From Candidatus Parepulonipiscium sp. PG-Nun2H_MBin03 (lineage in GTDB: Bacteria > Bacillota > Clostridia > Lachnospirales > Cellulosilyticaceae): a stretch of 15,620 bases of DNA. This document shows positions 7,581 through 14,995 of the stretch, piece by piece. Numbering within the stretch: position 1 is the first letter of the stretch; the number at the start of each line of letters is the position of its first letter. Below the pieces are notes generated by a model. That model saw only the letters and a list, made by a program, of their open reading frames with translations. It was not told where the DNA came from and searched no databases. The translations under genes and the position numbers were made by a program. The stretch is from NCBI GenBank assembly GCA_001995005.1, contig MDJN01000073.1:1-15620 (forward strand), read 5' to 3'.

Positions 7581-7609
7581 ATTTTAGAATATATTCTAAA
7601 ACATTTCAA
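7581..7609 (-). promoter_or_regulatory. Sigma-A-type promoter for pfkA-pyk-ktrBA-icd operon
   Basis: On the minus strand TTGAAA (7609-7604) and TAAAAT (7586-7581) are separated by exactly 17 bases. Each box differs from the consensus by one base. Transcription would start near 7574, leaving a leader of about 45 nt with AAAAGGAGG before pfkA. No terminator is visible after dnaE, so read-through from dnaE probably adds to expression. Confidence 0.7.
7582..7601. promoter_or_regulatory. Perfect 20-bp palindrome, candidate operator in pfkA promoter
   Basis: TTTTAGAATATATTCTAAAA reads the same on both strands without a mismatch. It fills most of the spacer between the -35 and -10 boxes of the pfkA promoter and covers most of the -10, a classic place for a repressor dimer. 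It does not match Rex, CcpA (cre), CIRCE or LexA consensus sites as I know them. The regulator is unknown and the role is inferred from position. A+T-rich palindromes of this length can arise by chance. Confidence 0.55.
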
Positions 7610-7614
7610 GCTAT

Positions 7615-10600
7615 TTAAGGTAAAATTATACATTCTTTTGGTATTACTTGACTCAATTCTTCTAATAAACCATCAGTTATATTTATATTATATTGATTAG
7701 GAAAATATTTCCTAGATTTATCTATGCTTTGTACCACAATTCTAGTATTGCCTTTATGCCTTATAAATATATCTAATAATTGGTTTCTAATTTTTGGTAC
7801 TTTTAAATCGTCATTTAGTACTAAAGTTAGTTCAGGCTGTATATTTGATATAGCGTGTATTAAAACTTTTAGTTCATCTTCTTTATCTGAAATTCTACCT
7901 TGTATTATAACCGGCTCTTGCGAATTTATTTCACTAAATTGCTTATATACAGCAGGAAAGATTACACACTCTGCTGTTGCTGTTAAATCTTCTACTGTTA
8001 TAAATGCCATTTTATCGCCTTTTTTAGTCATTTGCTGTCTTATATTTACAACTAAGCCAATAATCGTTATAAAGTCATTTTGGTCATGAGTTAGGGTGCT
8101 AATATTATGCGAGGCATATCTTTGGATTTTTGTATCTTCTAAAGGATGTCCACTTATATATATTCCTAATACTTGTTTTTCAAAATATAATAAATCAATT
8201 TTTTTCATCTCTGGTATATCCGGCAGATCATCTTCTATCTTATGGTCAACACTTGCAAATAAACTTTGTTGACCGGATAAGCTGTTCTTTCTATCACTAG
8301 TTACTCTTTTAGATATATTTTGATACGCTTGTATATACTGGCTCCTCTTGCCTTTAAAACAGTCAAATGCACCAGCATATATAAAGCTTTCAACTGCTTT
8401 TTTATTTAAATCTTTGTGATACATCCTGTCATAAAAGTCATTTAGGTTATAATATTCTCCATTTTGCTCACGTTCGTTAATTATATTCTCAACTATGCTT
8501 TTACCTACATTTTTTATAGCATATAAACCATAAATAATGTTTTCACCCAACACTTTAAATTCACCTATAGATTTGTTTATATCTGGCGCCAAAACTTTTA
8601 TATTTTGTTTTTTACAACTGTCAACATAGTGATGTACTTTAGCAGCATTGTCTCTTACAGATGTCATCAGTGCTGCCATAAATTCAAGTTTATAATGTGT
8701 TTTCAGATATGCTGTTTGATATGCAACCACGGCATAACATGCTGCATGCGATTTGTTAAACGCATATTTTGCAAAGTCTACCATTTCATCAAAAATCTTA
8801 TTTGCAACTTCTGCTGGTATCCCATTTTTTATAGCTCCTGAAACATCTTTTCCATCTCCGTTTAAAAATATCTCTCGCTCTTTTAACATTACATCAGTTT
8901 TCTTTTTACCCATAGCACGGCGCAATAAATCACTTCTACCTAAGCTATACCCTGCAAGCTCACGTACAATTTGCATCACTTGCTCTTGATATACTATGCA
9001 ACCATACGTATTTTTTAATATATTATAAAGTGATGGGTGAGTATATGTTACATTTTTAGGATTTTTCTTACCTTCTATATATTTTGGTATAAATTCCATA
9101 GGTCCTGGTCTATATAACGATACCCCTGCTATTATGTCTTCTAGACTTGTAGGCAATAATTCTTTCATAAATTGAACCATACCACTGCTTTCTAGTTGAA
9201 ATATACCTTCTGTATTTCCACTAGATATTAATTTATAAACTTCTTTATCATTATAGTCACCAAAATCTATCTGAATTCCATAATTTTTTTTAATTAATTT
9301 TTGAGCTTTATCTATGACAGTAAGTGTTCTAAGCCCTAAAAAATCCATTTTTAATAATCCCAGCTCCTCTAAAGTTGTCATTGGAAATTGCGTAGTTATT
9401 ACATCTGCAGTTGCATATAAAGGTACGTATTCTCGTATTGGGTCTTTTGAAATTACTACTCCCGCTGCATGAGTTGAACAGTGCCTAGGCAATCCTTCTA
9501 ACTTTTTAGCCATATCAATTAAATATTTAACCGCACTATCTGTATCATATAAATTTTTTAAATCTGAGTTTACTTGTAACGCTTTATCTATTGTCATTTT
9601 AAGCTCAGTCGGCACCATTTTGGCAATTTTATCATTTTTTTCATATGGCATATTTATGGCACGTCCAACATCACGAATAACTGCACGTGCTGCCATAGTA
9701 CCGAATGTCACTATCTGTGCAACCCTGTCCTCACCATATTTATCAATTACATAATCTATGACCTCAGAACGCCGTTCATAACAAAAATCAATGTCGATAT
9801 CCGGCATGCTGACACGCTCTGGATTTAGAAATCTTTCAAATAATAAATTATATTTTATAGGGTCTATATCAGTAATTTCAAGGGTATATGCCACAATACT
9901 ACCTGCTGCCGAGCCTCGCCCTGGGCCCACAGGTATGTCTCTTTCTTTGGCATATTTAATAAAGTCATTGGTAATTAAAAAATAATCTACAAATCCCATT
10001 TTGTCTATTATATCTATTTCATAATTTAACCTATCAGTTAATTCAGATGTAATATTTTTATATCTTTTTATTAATCCATTATTACACAAGTTTTTCAAGT
10101 AATCTATTGCGGATATATTTTCAAGTTTAAATTCTGGCAATTTTAACTCGTTAAAGTTAAAAGTTACATTACACTTATCAGCTATCAAAGTCGCATTGGT
10201 TATAGCTTCTGGTATATACGAAAATAGCTCTTGCATCTCTTCGCCACTTTTTAGGTAAAATTGTCCACCCTCATATATCATTCTGTCTTCATCTTGCATG
10301 GTCTTTCCCGTTTGTATGCATAGTAAAATTTCATGAGCTTCTTTATCTTCTGCTCTTATATAGTGGATATCATTAGTTGCTACTACTGGTATATTGGTTT
10401 CTTTTGATATTTTTATAGTATCTTCTATAATTACCTTCTGTTCTTTTATGCCATGGTCTTGTATCTCAAGATAAAAATTATCTTGTCCAAATATCTCATT
10501 TAATTGTATTGCCATCTGCTTTGCACTGCTATACCCCTCTTCTAGCAATCTTCTTGAAACAGGCCCAGAAAGACATGCTCCTAGTGCAATAATACCTGTG

Positions 10601-11010
10601 CTATACTCTCTTAGTACATCTAAATCCACCCTAGGTCTTCGGTAAAATCCTTCTACATATGATATACTAACTAATTTTATAAGATTTTGATAACCTATAT
10701 TATCTTTTGCAAGTAACACTAGATGATATGAGCGCGAGTCTTGTTTTTCTTTATCAAACCTAGTCCTCTTTGCCACATATACTTCGCATCCTATAATCGG
10801 CTTTACTCCTTTTTGCATAGCTATCTTATAAAAATCTATTACACCAAACATTACGCCATGGTCAGTAATAGCTAGCGAATTCATCCCCAGCTCTTTTACT
10901 CTTTCTATAAGCTCACTTATCTTAGCAGATCCATCTAATAGGCTATACTCTGTATGGGTATGAAGATGACAAAAATCCATTGCTGTTGATGGTTTATTTA
11001 CAGCACTCAT
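7615..11010 (-). CDS. dnaE: DNA polymerase III alpha subunit, DnaE type
   Basis: An 1131-residue replicative C-family polymerase. The N-terminal PHP domain (about 11-225) begins HLHTHTEYSLLDG (15-27) and keeps ITDHG, GCEVY, H96, C146 and NDIH (213-216), so its metal site looks complete. The catalytic palm has GPGRGSAAGS (362-371), PDIDIDF (403-409) with two metal aspartates, and the third in LKMDFLGL (D556). Fingers (RPGPMEF, VYQEQVMQ, AFNKSHAACYA) and a helix-hairpin-helix region follow, then QQSLF (914-918), which fits the beta-clamp-binding motif, and an OB fold (about 980-1060). There is no inserted DEDD exonuclease as in PolC. Firmicutes normally have PolC too, with DnaE extending RNA primers. 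AAAGGA ten bases upstream supports the ATG. It follows a terminator and precedes pfkA by 85 nt. Confidence 0.96.
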   Translation of the reverse strand: MSAVNKPSTAMDFCHLHTHTEYSLLDGSAKISELIERVKELGMNSLAITDHGVMFGVIDFYKIAMQKGVKPIIGCEVYVAKRTRFDKEKQDSRSYHLVLLAKDNIGYQNLIKLVSISYVEGFYRRPRVDLDVLREYSTGIIALGACLSGPVSRRLLEEGYSSAKQMAIQLNEIFGQDNFYLEIQDHGIKEQKVIIEDTIKISKETNIPVVATNDIHYIRAEDKEAHEILLCIQTGKTMQDEDRMIYEGGQFYLKSGEEMQELFSYIPEAITNATLIADKCNVTFNFNELKLPEFKLENISAIDYLKNLCNNGLIKRYKNITSELTDRLNYEIDIIDKMGFVDYFLITNDFIKYAKERDIPVGPGRGSAAGSIVAYTLEITDIDPIKYNLLFERFLNPERVSMPDIDIDFCYERRSEVIDYVIDKYGEDRVAQIVTFGTMAARAVIRDVGRAINMPYEKNDKIAKMVPTELKMTIDKALQVNSDLKNLYDTDSAVKYLIDMAKKLEGLPRHCSTHAAGVVISKDPIREYVPLYATADVITTQFPMTTLEELGLLKMDFLGLRTLTVIDKAQKLIKKNYGIQIDFGDYNDKEVYKLISSGNTEGIFQLESSGMVQFMKELLPTSLEDIIAGVSLYRPGPMEFIPKYIEGKKNPKNVTYTHPSLYNILKNTYGCIVYQEQVMQIVRELAGYSLGRSDLLRRAMGKKKTDVMLKEREIFLNGDGKDVSGAIKNGIPAEVANKIFDEMVDFAKYAFNKSHAACYAVVAYQTAYLKTHYKLEFMAALMTSVRDNAAKVHHYVDSCKKQNIKVLAPDINKSIGEFKVLGENIIYGLYAIKNVGKSIVENIINEREQNGEYYNLNDFYDRMYHKDLNKKAVESFIYAGAFDCFKGKRSQYIQAYQNISKRVTSDRKNSLSGQQSLFASVDHKIEDDLPDIPEMKKIDLLYFEKQVLGIYISGHPLEDTKIQRYASHNISTLTHDQNDFITIIGLVVNIRQQMTKKGDKMAFITVEDLTATAECVIFPAVYKQFSEINSQEPVIIQGRISDKEDELKVLIHAISNIQPELTLVLNDDLKVPKIRNQLLDIFIRHKGNTRIVVQSIDKSRKYFPNQYNINITDGLLEELSQVIPKECIILP

Positions 11011-11048
11011 AAATATTTAATCCTTTCATTACCATTTTTTTATATGAT

Positions 11049-11100
11049 AAAAATAAGACCGTCACACTAATTATACTTCAGTATGACAAGCCTCTTTTTT
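11049..11100 (-). terminator. Rho-independent terminator after rlmB
   Basis: On the minus strand GTCATACT (11087-11080) pairs with AGTGTGAC (11068-11061), one pair being G:U, across an 11-nt loop. Weaker pairing extends outward to an A-run on one side and TTATTTTT on the other. It begins a few bases after the rlmB stop and separates the radA-rlmB operon from dnaE. The stem is modest, so partial read-through into dnaE is possible. No convincing separate dnaE promoter is seen in the 94-nt gap (11011-11104). Confidence 0.7.
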
Positions 11101-11104
11101 TAGT

Positions 11105-11875
11105 TTAATATAATCTTTGTCTTACTACTTCATAGCAAATTACAGCGGTGGCAACCGAAGCATTAAGCGATGGTACCTTTCCAAACATCGGAATACTTAT
11201 TGTAAAATCACATTTCGCCTTTACATTTCTTGATATCCCATCACCTTCATTTCCTATAACAACTCCTATAGGCCCTTTTAAATTTTCTTTATAAACTATC
11301 TCTCCATCCATATCTGCACATGCTACCCAAATTCCATATGATTTTAGAGTTTCTATTGTCTGAGAAACATTTGTTACTTTTGCCACTTTCATATATTCTA
11401 TAGCACCAGCAGATGCTTTTGCAACTGTCGGACTAAGCCCAACCGCTCTGTGCTTTGGAATAATCACCCCATGGGCCCCAGCGTTATGTGCTGTTCTTAA
11501 TATTGCACCTAGATTATGCGGGTCTTGTATGTTATCTAATATTACTATAAAAGCATCTTGTTGTTTTGCCTTTGCATCATTTAGCATATCTTCAATAGTA
11601 CAGTATTGATGTGCCGCCACATATGCCACAACACCTTGGTGCTTTTCGCCTTCTGATAAGCTATCCAGTTTCGCCTTATCTACTTCTTGTACTAACAAGC
11701 CTTTCTTTTTTGCACTAGCAATTATTTTTTTAATCGAGCCTTCACTTTCTCCAGTTTGTACTAATATTTTATCTACACTACGATTTGCTTTAAGAGCTTC
11801 TAAAATAGTATTTCTACCATAAATTACACTGTCTCTTTTCATAGGTTTTTTGTTTTTTTTACCTTCTTTATCCAT
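11105..11875 (-). CDS. rlmB: 23S rRNA (guanosine-2'-O-)-methyltransferase RlmB
   Basis: A 256-residue SpoU-family enzyme expected to methylate the 2'-OH of G2251 (E. coli numbering) in the peptidyl-transferase P loop of 23S rRNA. After a lysine-rich start comes the substrate-binding domain with VIYGRNTILEALKA, where YGxxxVxEAL is typical of RlmB, and GEKHQGVVAYV. The knotted domain carries DNIQDPHNLGAILRT (114-128), VVIGNEGDGIS (205-215) and PSLNASVATA (235-244). A longer reading from a GTG at 11896 is possible, but AGAGGTGG lies just before the ATG at 11875, so I use that. The start overlaps the mrnC stop by 8 nt. mrnC-rlmB after cysS is a common Firmicute arrangement, joining 23S rRNA maturation and modification. 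A terminator follows. Confidence 0.93.
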   Translation of the reverse strand: MDKEGKKNKKPMKRDSVIYGRNTILEALKANRSVDKILVQTGESEGSIKKIIASAKKKGLLVQEVDKAKLDSLSEGEKHQGVVAYVAAHQYCTIEDMLNDAKAKQQDAFIVILDNIQDPHNLGAILRTAHNAGAHGVIIPKHRAVGLSPTVAKASAGAIEYMKVAKVTNVSQTIETLKSYGIWVACADMDGEIVYKENLKGPIGVVIGNEGDGISRNVKAKCDFTISIPMFGKVPSLNASVATAVICYEVVRQRLY

Positions 11876-12293
11876 TATTACCACCTCTAATTTCACTCAT
11901 TCCAATTTCCATTAATTCTCCTAATCTTTCTAGTCTATTCTCAAGATACAAATATCCAACTAGTGCTTCTACACCTGTCGCTAATCTATATTCGTGTATA
12001 TTTCCGTTTTTTGGAGTTGATGTACTTTTTGCATTTCTACCTCTTTTTAATACCGCAGTCTCTTCTTCTGTTAAAATATCTTTTAATTTATTATACATAA
12101 TAGCTTGTGCCTTAGCTTGTACAAACTCTCTAGTTTGTTTATGCAGTGTATTAACTGGGGCATTCGCCTTTTTTACAATATAATCTCTTATAAATATTTC
12201 ATATATCCCATCTCCAATATACGCTAATACTAAAGGAGAATAACTTCTTGCACTTACTTTATCTTCATTTGTTTTTTCCAATAATTTATACAC
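11868..12293 (-). CDS. mrnC: Mini-ribonuclease 3 (23S rRNA maturation)
   Basis: A compact RNase III-like endonuclease without the double-stranded-RNA-binding domain. In Bacillus this enzyme trims the ends of 23S rRNA precursor together with L3. The RNase III catalytic helix is LAYIGDGIYE (23-32 from the chosen start), with D28 as likely metal ligand. VLKRGRNAKS (81-90) is the family hallmark, and EALVGYLYLE (109-118) holds the second acidic cluster. The start is uncertain. The frame is open from an ATG at 12338, which would overlap cysS by 53 nt and lacks a well-spaced ribosome site. The GTG at 12293 gives 141 residues and an N-terminus as short as that of Bacillus MrnC. It also makes an 8-nt overlap with cysS like those at the two neighbouring junctions. 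I prefer 12293. Confidence 0.9.
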   Translation of the reverse strand: MYKLLEKTNEDKVSARSYSPLVLAYIGDGIYEIFIRDYIVKKANAPVNTLHKQTREFVQAKAQAIMYNKLKDILTEEETAVLKRGRNAKSTSTPKNGNIHEYRLATGVEALVGYLYLENRLERLGELMEIGMSEIRGGNNG

Positions 12294-13698
12294 GCTTAAA
12301 TTGAACACCTTCTCTTGTATCTTTAATTTGAATGCCATGCTCTTCTAAAAATGCTCTTATTTCGTCCGCTTTTGCAAAGTCTTTGTTCTTTTTTGCCTTA
12401 GCTCTTTCGTCAATATATTCTAAAATTTCAGCATCACTTAGTCCAGTATTAGCATCATCTTGTGCTTCATAAATAATCCCTAATATATCTATTAATTTGC
12501 ATAGATTTTGTTTTAAAGTTATAAGAACTACTTTATTTGAGTCGTTTTTAACATATGTGTTAGTCAGTTTAACCAGTTCAAATATAATACTTATTGCATC
12601 CGCAGTATTAAAATCGTCATTCATTGCATCATAAAAACGGGCATTATATAAGCTTAAACTATCTATTAATGTTTGTTCAGCCACAGTAACATCTTGATCT
12701 TTAGAATTTTTTATGGCAAATTCCAAATCTTCAAGACAATTTTTTATTCTAAGCAATCCTTGTGCTGAAGCTTTCATTAAATCTGCACTAAAGTTTAACG
12801 GACTTCTATAATGTGCACTTAGCATAAAAAATCTTACAGTATCATACCCAAATGCATCACCTATTTCTCGCAACAATTTAAAATTTCCTAAAGATTTTGA
12901 CATCTTTTTATTATCTATGTTCAAGAAGCTATTGTGCATCCAATAAGTGGCAAATGCTTTACCGTTTGCTGCCTCACTTTGTGCAATCTCATTTTCATGG
13001 TGCGGAAACACAAGGTCTTCTCCACCTGCGTGTATATCAATTTGCTCACCTAAATATTTTTTACTCATAGCCGAACATTCTATATGCCACCCAGGTCTCC
13101 CTTGTCCCCATGGACTTTCCCAGTATGGCTCATTTAATTTTTTCGGCTTCCAAAGTACAAAATCCATAGGATTTTTCTTTTCAGTATTCACCTCAATTCG
13201 TGCACCAGCTTCTAGCTCTTCTAATACTTTTTTAGATAATTTTCCATAACCTTCAAACTTAGTAGTATCAAAATACACAGTTCCGTTAACATGATATGCT
13301 GCTTGTTTTTCTACTAAAGTTTCAATCATCTGTATTATCTCTTTCATCTCACTTGTAACTCTTGGATTAAACGTTGCAGGTTTTACATTAAGATTTTTAG
13401 CATCTTTTAGCGTTTCTTCTATATAATAATCTACTAATTCCATAGTATCTCTATGCTCGACATTAGCTTTGTGAATTATTTTATCATCCACATCAGTAAA
13501 ATTTTGCACGTAAATTACGTCATATCCTACTTCTTCTAAGTATCTTCTTACAGCATCAAATACTATATATGGTCTTGCATTTCCTATATGAATTAGGTTA
13601 TATACTGTAGGTCCACAAACATACATTTTTATTTCATTAGGAGTTAATGGAATTAATTCTTCCTTATTTTTAGTTAATGTGTTATAAATTTTAATCAT
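12286..13698 (-). CDS. cysS: Cysteinyl-tRNA synthetase
   Basis: A 470-residue class I synthetase that attaches cysteine to tRNA-Cys in the cytoplasm. The HIGH-like motif is HIGNARP (37-43), the usual Firmicute form. The KMSKS motif is at 265-269. The zinc site that recognises the cysteine thiol is complete: C28 in MYVCGPTVY, C208 in GWHIECSAM, and H233 with E237 in FPHHENEIAQ. A helical DALR-type anticodon-binding domain follows (about 340-470). AAGGGA lies a few bases before the ATG, which overlaps the ispF stop by 8 nt. At its end the stop overlaps the likely mrnC start by 8 nt. The placement between ispF and mrnC is a familiar low-GC Gram-positive order. Confidence 0.97.
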   Translation of the reverse strand: MIKIYNTLTKNKEELIPLTPNEIKMYVCGPTVYNLIHIGNARPYIVFDAVRRYLEEVGYDVIYVQNFTDVDDKIIHKANVEHRDTMELVDYYIEETLKDAKNLNVKPATFNPRVTSEMKEIIQMIETLVEKQAAYHVNGTVYFDTTKFEGYGKLSKKVLEELEAGARIEVNTEKKNPMDFVLWKPKKLNEPYWESPWGQGRPGWHIECSAMSKKYLGEQIDIHAGGEDLVFPHHENEIAQSEAANGKAFATYWMHNSFLNIDNKKMSKSLGNFKLLREIGDAFGYDTVRFFMLSAHYRSPLNFSADLMKASAQGLLRIKNCLEDLEFAIKNSKDQDVTVAEQTLIDSLSLYNARFYDAMNDDFNTADAISIIFELVKLTNTYVKNDSNKVVLITLKQNLCKLIDILGIIYEAQDDANTGLSDAEILEYIDERAKAKKNKDFAKADEIRAFLEEHGIQIKDTREGVQFKRV

Positions 13699-14185
13699 AA
13701 GTTTCCCTTCTGCTCTCTATAAGGAGTACAATGCTAGTTGCGGATATACCTTGTTGTTGTCCTGTAAAGCCCAGTCCTTCTTCAGTTGTAGCTTTAATAT
13801 TTACTTGATTTGGTGATACGCCTATCACATCTGCAATTATTTTTTTCATTTTTGCCGTATAAGGTGCCATTTTAGGCTTCTCAGCGACAATAGTACAGTC
13901 TAAATTAGAAATGTATAAAAACTTATTTTTTAACATCTCTACAGTAGTTTGTAATAACTCTATGCTTGATATACCTTTATATTTTTTATCATTATCAGGA
14001 AAATGAGTTCCTATATCCCCTAAACCTGCCGCACCTAATAATGAATCTATTATTGCATGTATTAAAACGTCTGCATCTGAATATCCAACTAATCCTAACT
14101 CATAAGGTATTTTCACACCACCAATTATTAAATTTCTGTTTTCATCTAACCTATGAACATCATACCCCATCCCTACTCTAAACAT
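13691..14185 (-). CDS. ispF: 2-C-methyl-D-erythritol 2,4-cyclodiphosphate synthase
   Basis: A 164-residue enzyme of the MEP isoprenoid pathway. It closes 4-diphosphocytidyl-methylerythritol 2-phosphate to the cyclic diphosphate with release of CMP, as a trimer. The zinc ligands D9, H11 (GYDVHR) and H43 (DADVLIHA) are present, as are GDIGTHFPD, the CDP-binding AEKPKMAPY, and ATTEEGLGFTG near the C-terminus. Length is normal. Y35 stands where E. coli and Bacillus have the active-site His of the HSD motif. AGAGGTGAG five bases before the ATG fixes the start, only 2 nt after the preceding stop. The 3' end overlaps cysS by 8 nt. Confidence 0.96.
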   Translation of the reverse strand: MFRVGMGYDVHRLDENRNLIIGGVKIPYELGLVGYSDADVLIHAIIDSLLGAAGLGDIGTHFPDNDKKYKGISSIELLQTTVEMLKNKFLYISNLDCTIVAEKPKMAPYTAKMKKIIADVIGVSPNQVNIKATTEEGLGFTGQQQGISATSIVLLIESRRETYD

Positions 14186-14187
14186 AG

Positions 14188-14979
14188 TTACTCACCTCTA
14201 AATAAATTATTTTCAGTTTCTAACCAACATTTTGCTACTTGATAATCTTTTTCTAATCTTACCCCCTTTAACTCGCATAAAACTAAATCTAATATATACT
14301 CCAATACAATTTGTGGTCCTATTACACATTTTATGTCAAAAGTTATAGTATCTTTCCTTATTTCATAAAGATTATCTAATATATCTATCTCTATTTTATA
14401 TTTATTAAAATCAGTTTTCTTAAGGATTTGTTTAATTTTAGTCTTAGCTTTATCAATATACCATGCTTTTATAGCCGTTTGCACTGCAACATTAGTAAGA
14501 CCGCCACCTTGTACCAAAAATTTCCCTCTAACTAATTTAACGCTAATTTCACCAGACGTTTCCTCTAATTCTACACCATAGTTTTTACCAAGATAAGTAT
14601 ATTTATCTAGTGCGTTATTCTGCTCACTCTCATTTGTAGGCGAAGTAATACTTGTAGGCGAAGTAGTATTTGTAGGCGAAGTAGTATTTGTAGGTGAAGT
14701 AGTATTTGTAGGCGAAGTAGCATTTGTAGGTGAAGTAATATTTTTATCTTTTTTAATAGTAGTAATTTTTTTAGTTGTCCCTTTTATGCGATCCACTTCT
14801 TGTAATATCCAATTTATATTTCCTCTTACCTTGTTCATTACATCGTATACTTTAACTCCTACTGGAGCCACCACATTTATTGTTCCATCTTTGGCGATAT
14901 TAATAGAAATGTTTGAGCGTTTCTTATAATATAAGTTATACTGGATATTTTTATTGTTGTAATCAAAGTTTAGTTTCAT
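14188..14979 (-). CDS. Degenerate YgjP-like (DUF45) metallopeptidase-fold protein with TSPTNx linker
   Basis: A 263-residue protein of uncertain function. The N-terminal part (about 1-65: NLYYKKRSNISINIAKDGTI, then VAPVGVKVYDVMNKVRG-INWI) and the later YLGKNYGVEL and AIKAWYIDKAKTKI resemble the YgjP/DUF45 zinc-peptidase family. The C-terminal half aligns without gaps to the family core, but every catalytic position differs. The WGSC motif reads NLYE (203-206). The HELCH zinc motif reads LVLCE (232-236), in the context YILDLVLCEL. The third ligand His is Leu242. It is therefore probably not a zinc peptidase. A linker of six TSPTNx units (82-117) separates the two parts. A GTG at 14988 is in frame, but it lies inside the ribosome site AAGGGAG that serves the ATG at 14979, so I use the ATG. 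It is 16 nt after radA and 2 nt before ispF, with an open frame, so it is apparently expressed. Family membership rests on pattern alone. Confidence 0.6.
   Translation of the reverse strand: MKLNFDYNNKNIQYNLYYKKRSNISINIAKDGTINVVAPVGVKVYDVMNKVRGNINWILQEVDRIKGTTKKITTIKKDKNITSPTNATSPTNTTSPTNTTSPTNTTSPTSITSPTNESEQNNALDKYTYLGKNYGVELEETSGEISVKLVRGKFLVQGGGLTNVAVQTAIKAWYIDKAKTKIKQILKKTDFNKYKIEIDILDNLYEIRKDTITFDIKCVIGPQIVLEYILDLVLCELKGVRLEKDYQVAKCWLETENNLFRGE
14629..14736 (-). repeat. Six 18-bp in-frame tandem repeats encoding TSPTNx
   Basis: Six contiguous copies run from 14736 down to 14629. They encode TSPTNA, TSPTNT three times, TSPTSI and TSPTNE. Copies two and four are identical, and the rest differ from them by one to three bases. 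The unit is ACTTCGCCTACAAATACT. The near identity points to recent expansion by slippage or unequal exchange. The product would be a flexible, Thr/Ser/Pro/Asn-rich linker inside the YgjP-like protein. Confidence 0.95.
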
Positions 14980-14995
14980 ATTTCCCACTCCCTTA

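Noticed and set aside
7530..7614. The dnaE-pfkA palindrome as a transcription terminator of dnaE
   Set aside because: As RNA it would be a very A:U-rich hairpin without G:C support and without a following T-run on the minus strand, so a promoter/operator reading fits better.
11070..11075. Perfect TATAAT on the minus strand as a dnaE promoter
   Set aside because: It falls in the loop/arm of the rlmB terminator and has no acceptable -35 box 16-18 bases upstream. A second candidate nearer dnaE (GTGACG with TATAAA) has 15-bp spacing and is also too weak to list.
13588..13599. HIGN instead of HIGH in cysteinyl-tRNA synthetase
   Set aside because: HIGNARP is the normal form of this motif in Firmicute CysRS, and all zinc ligands and KMSKS are present.
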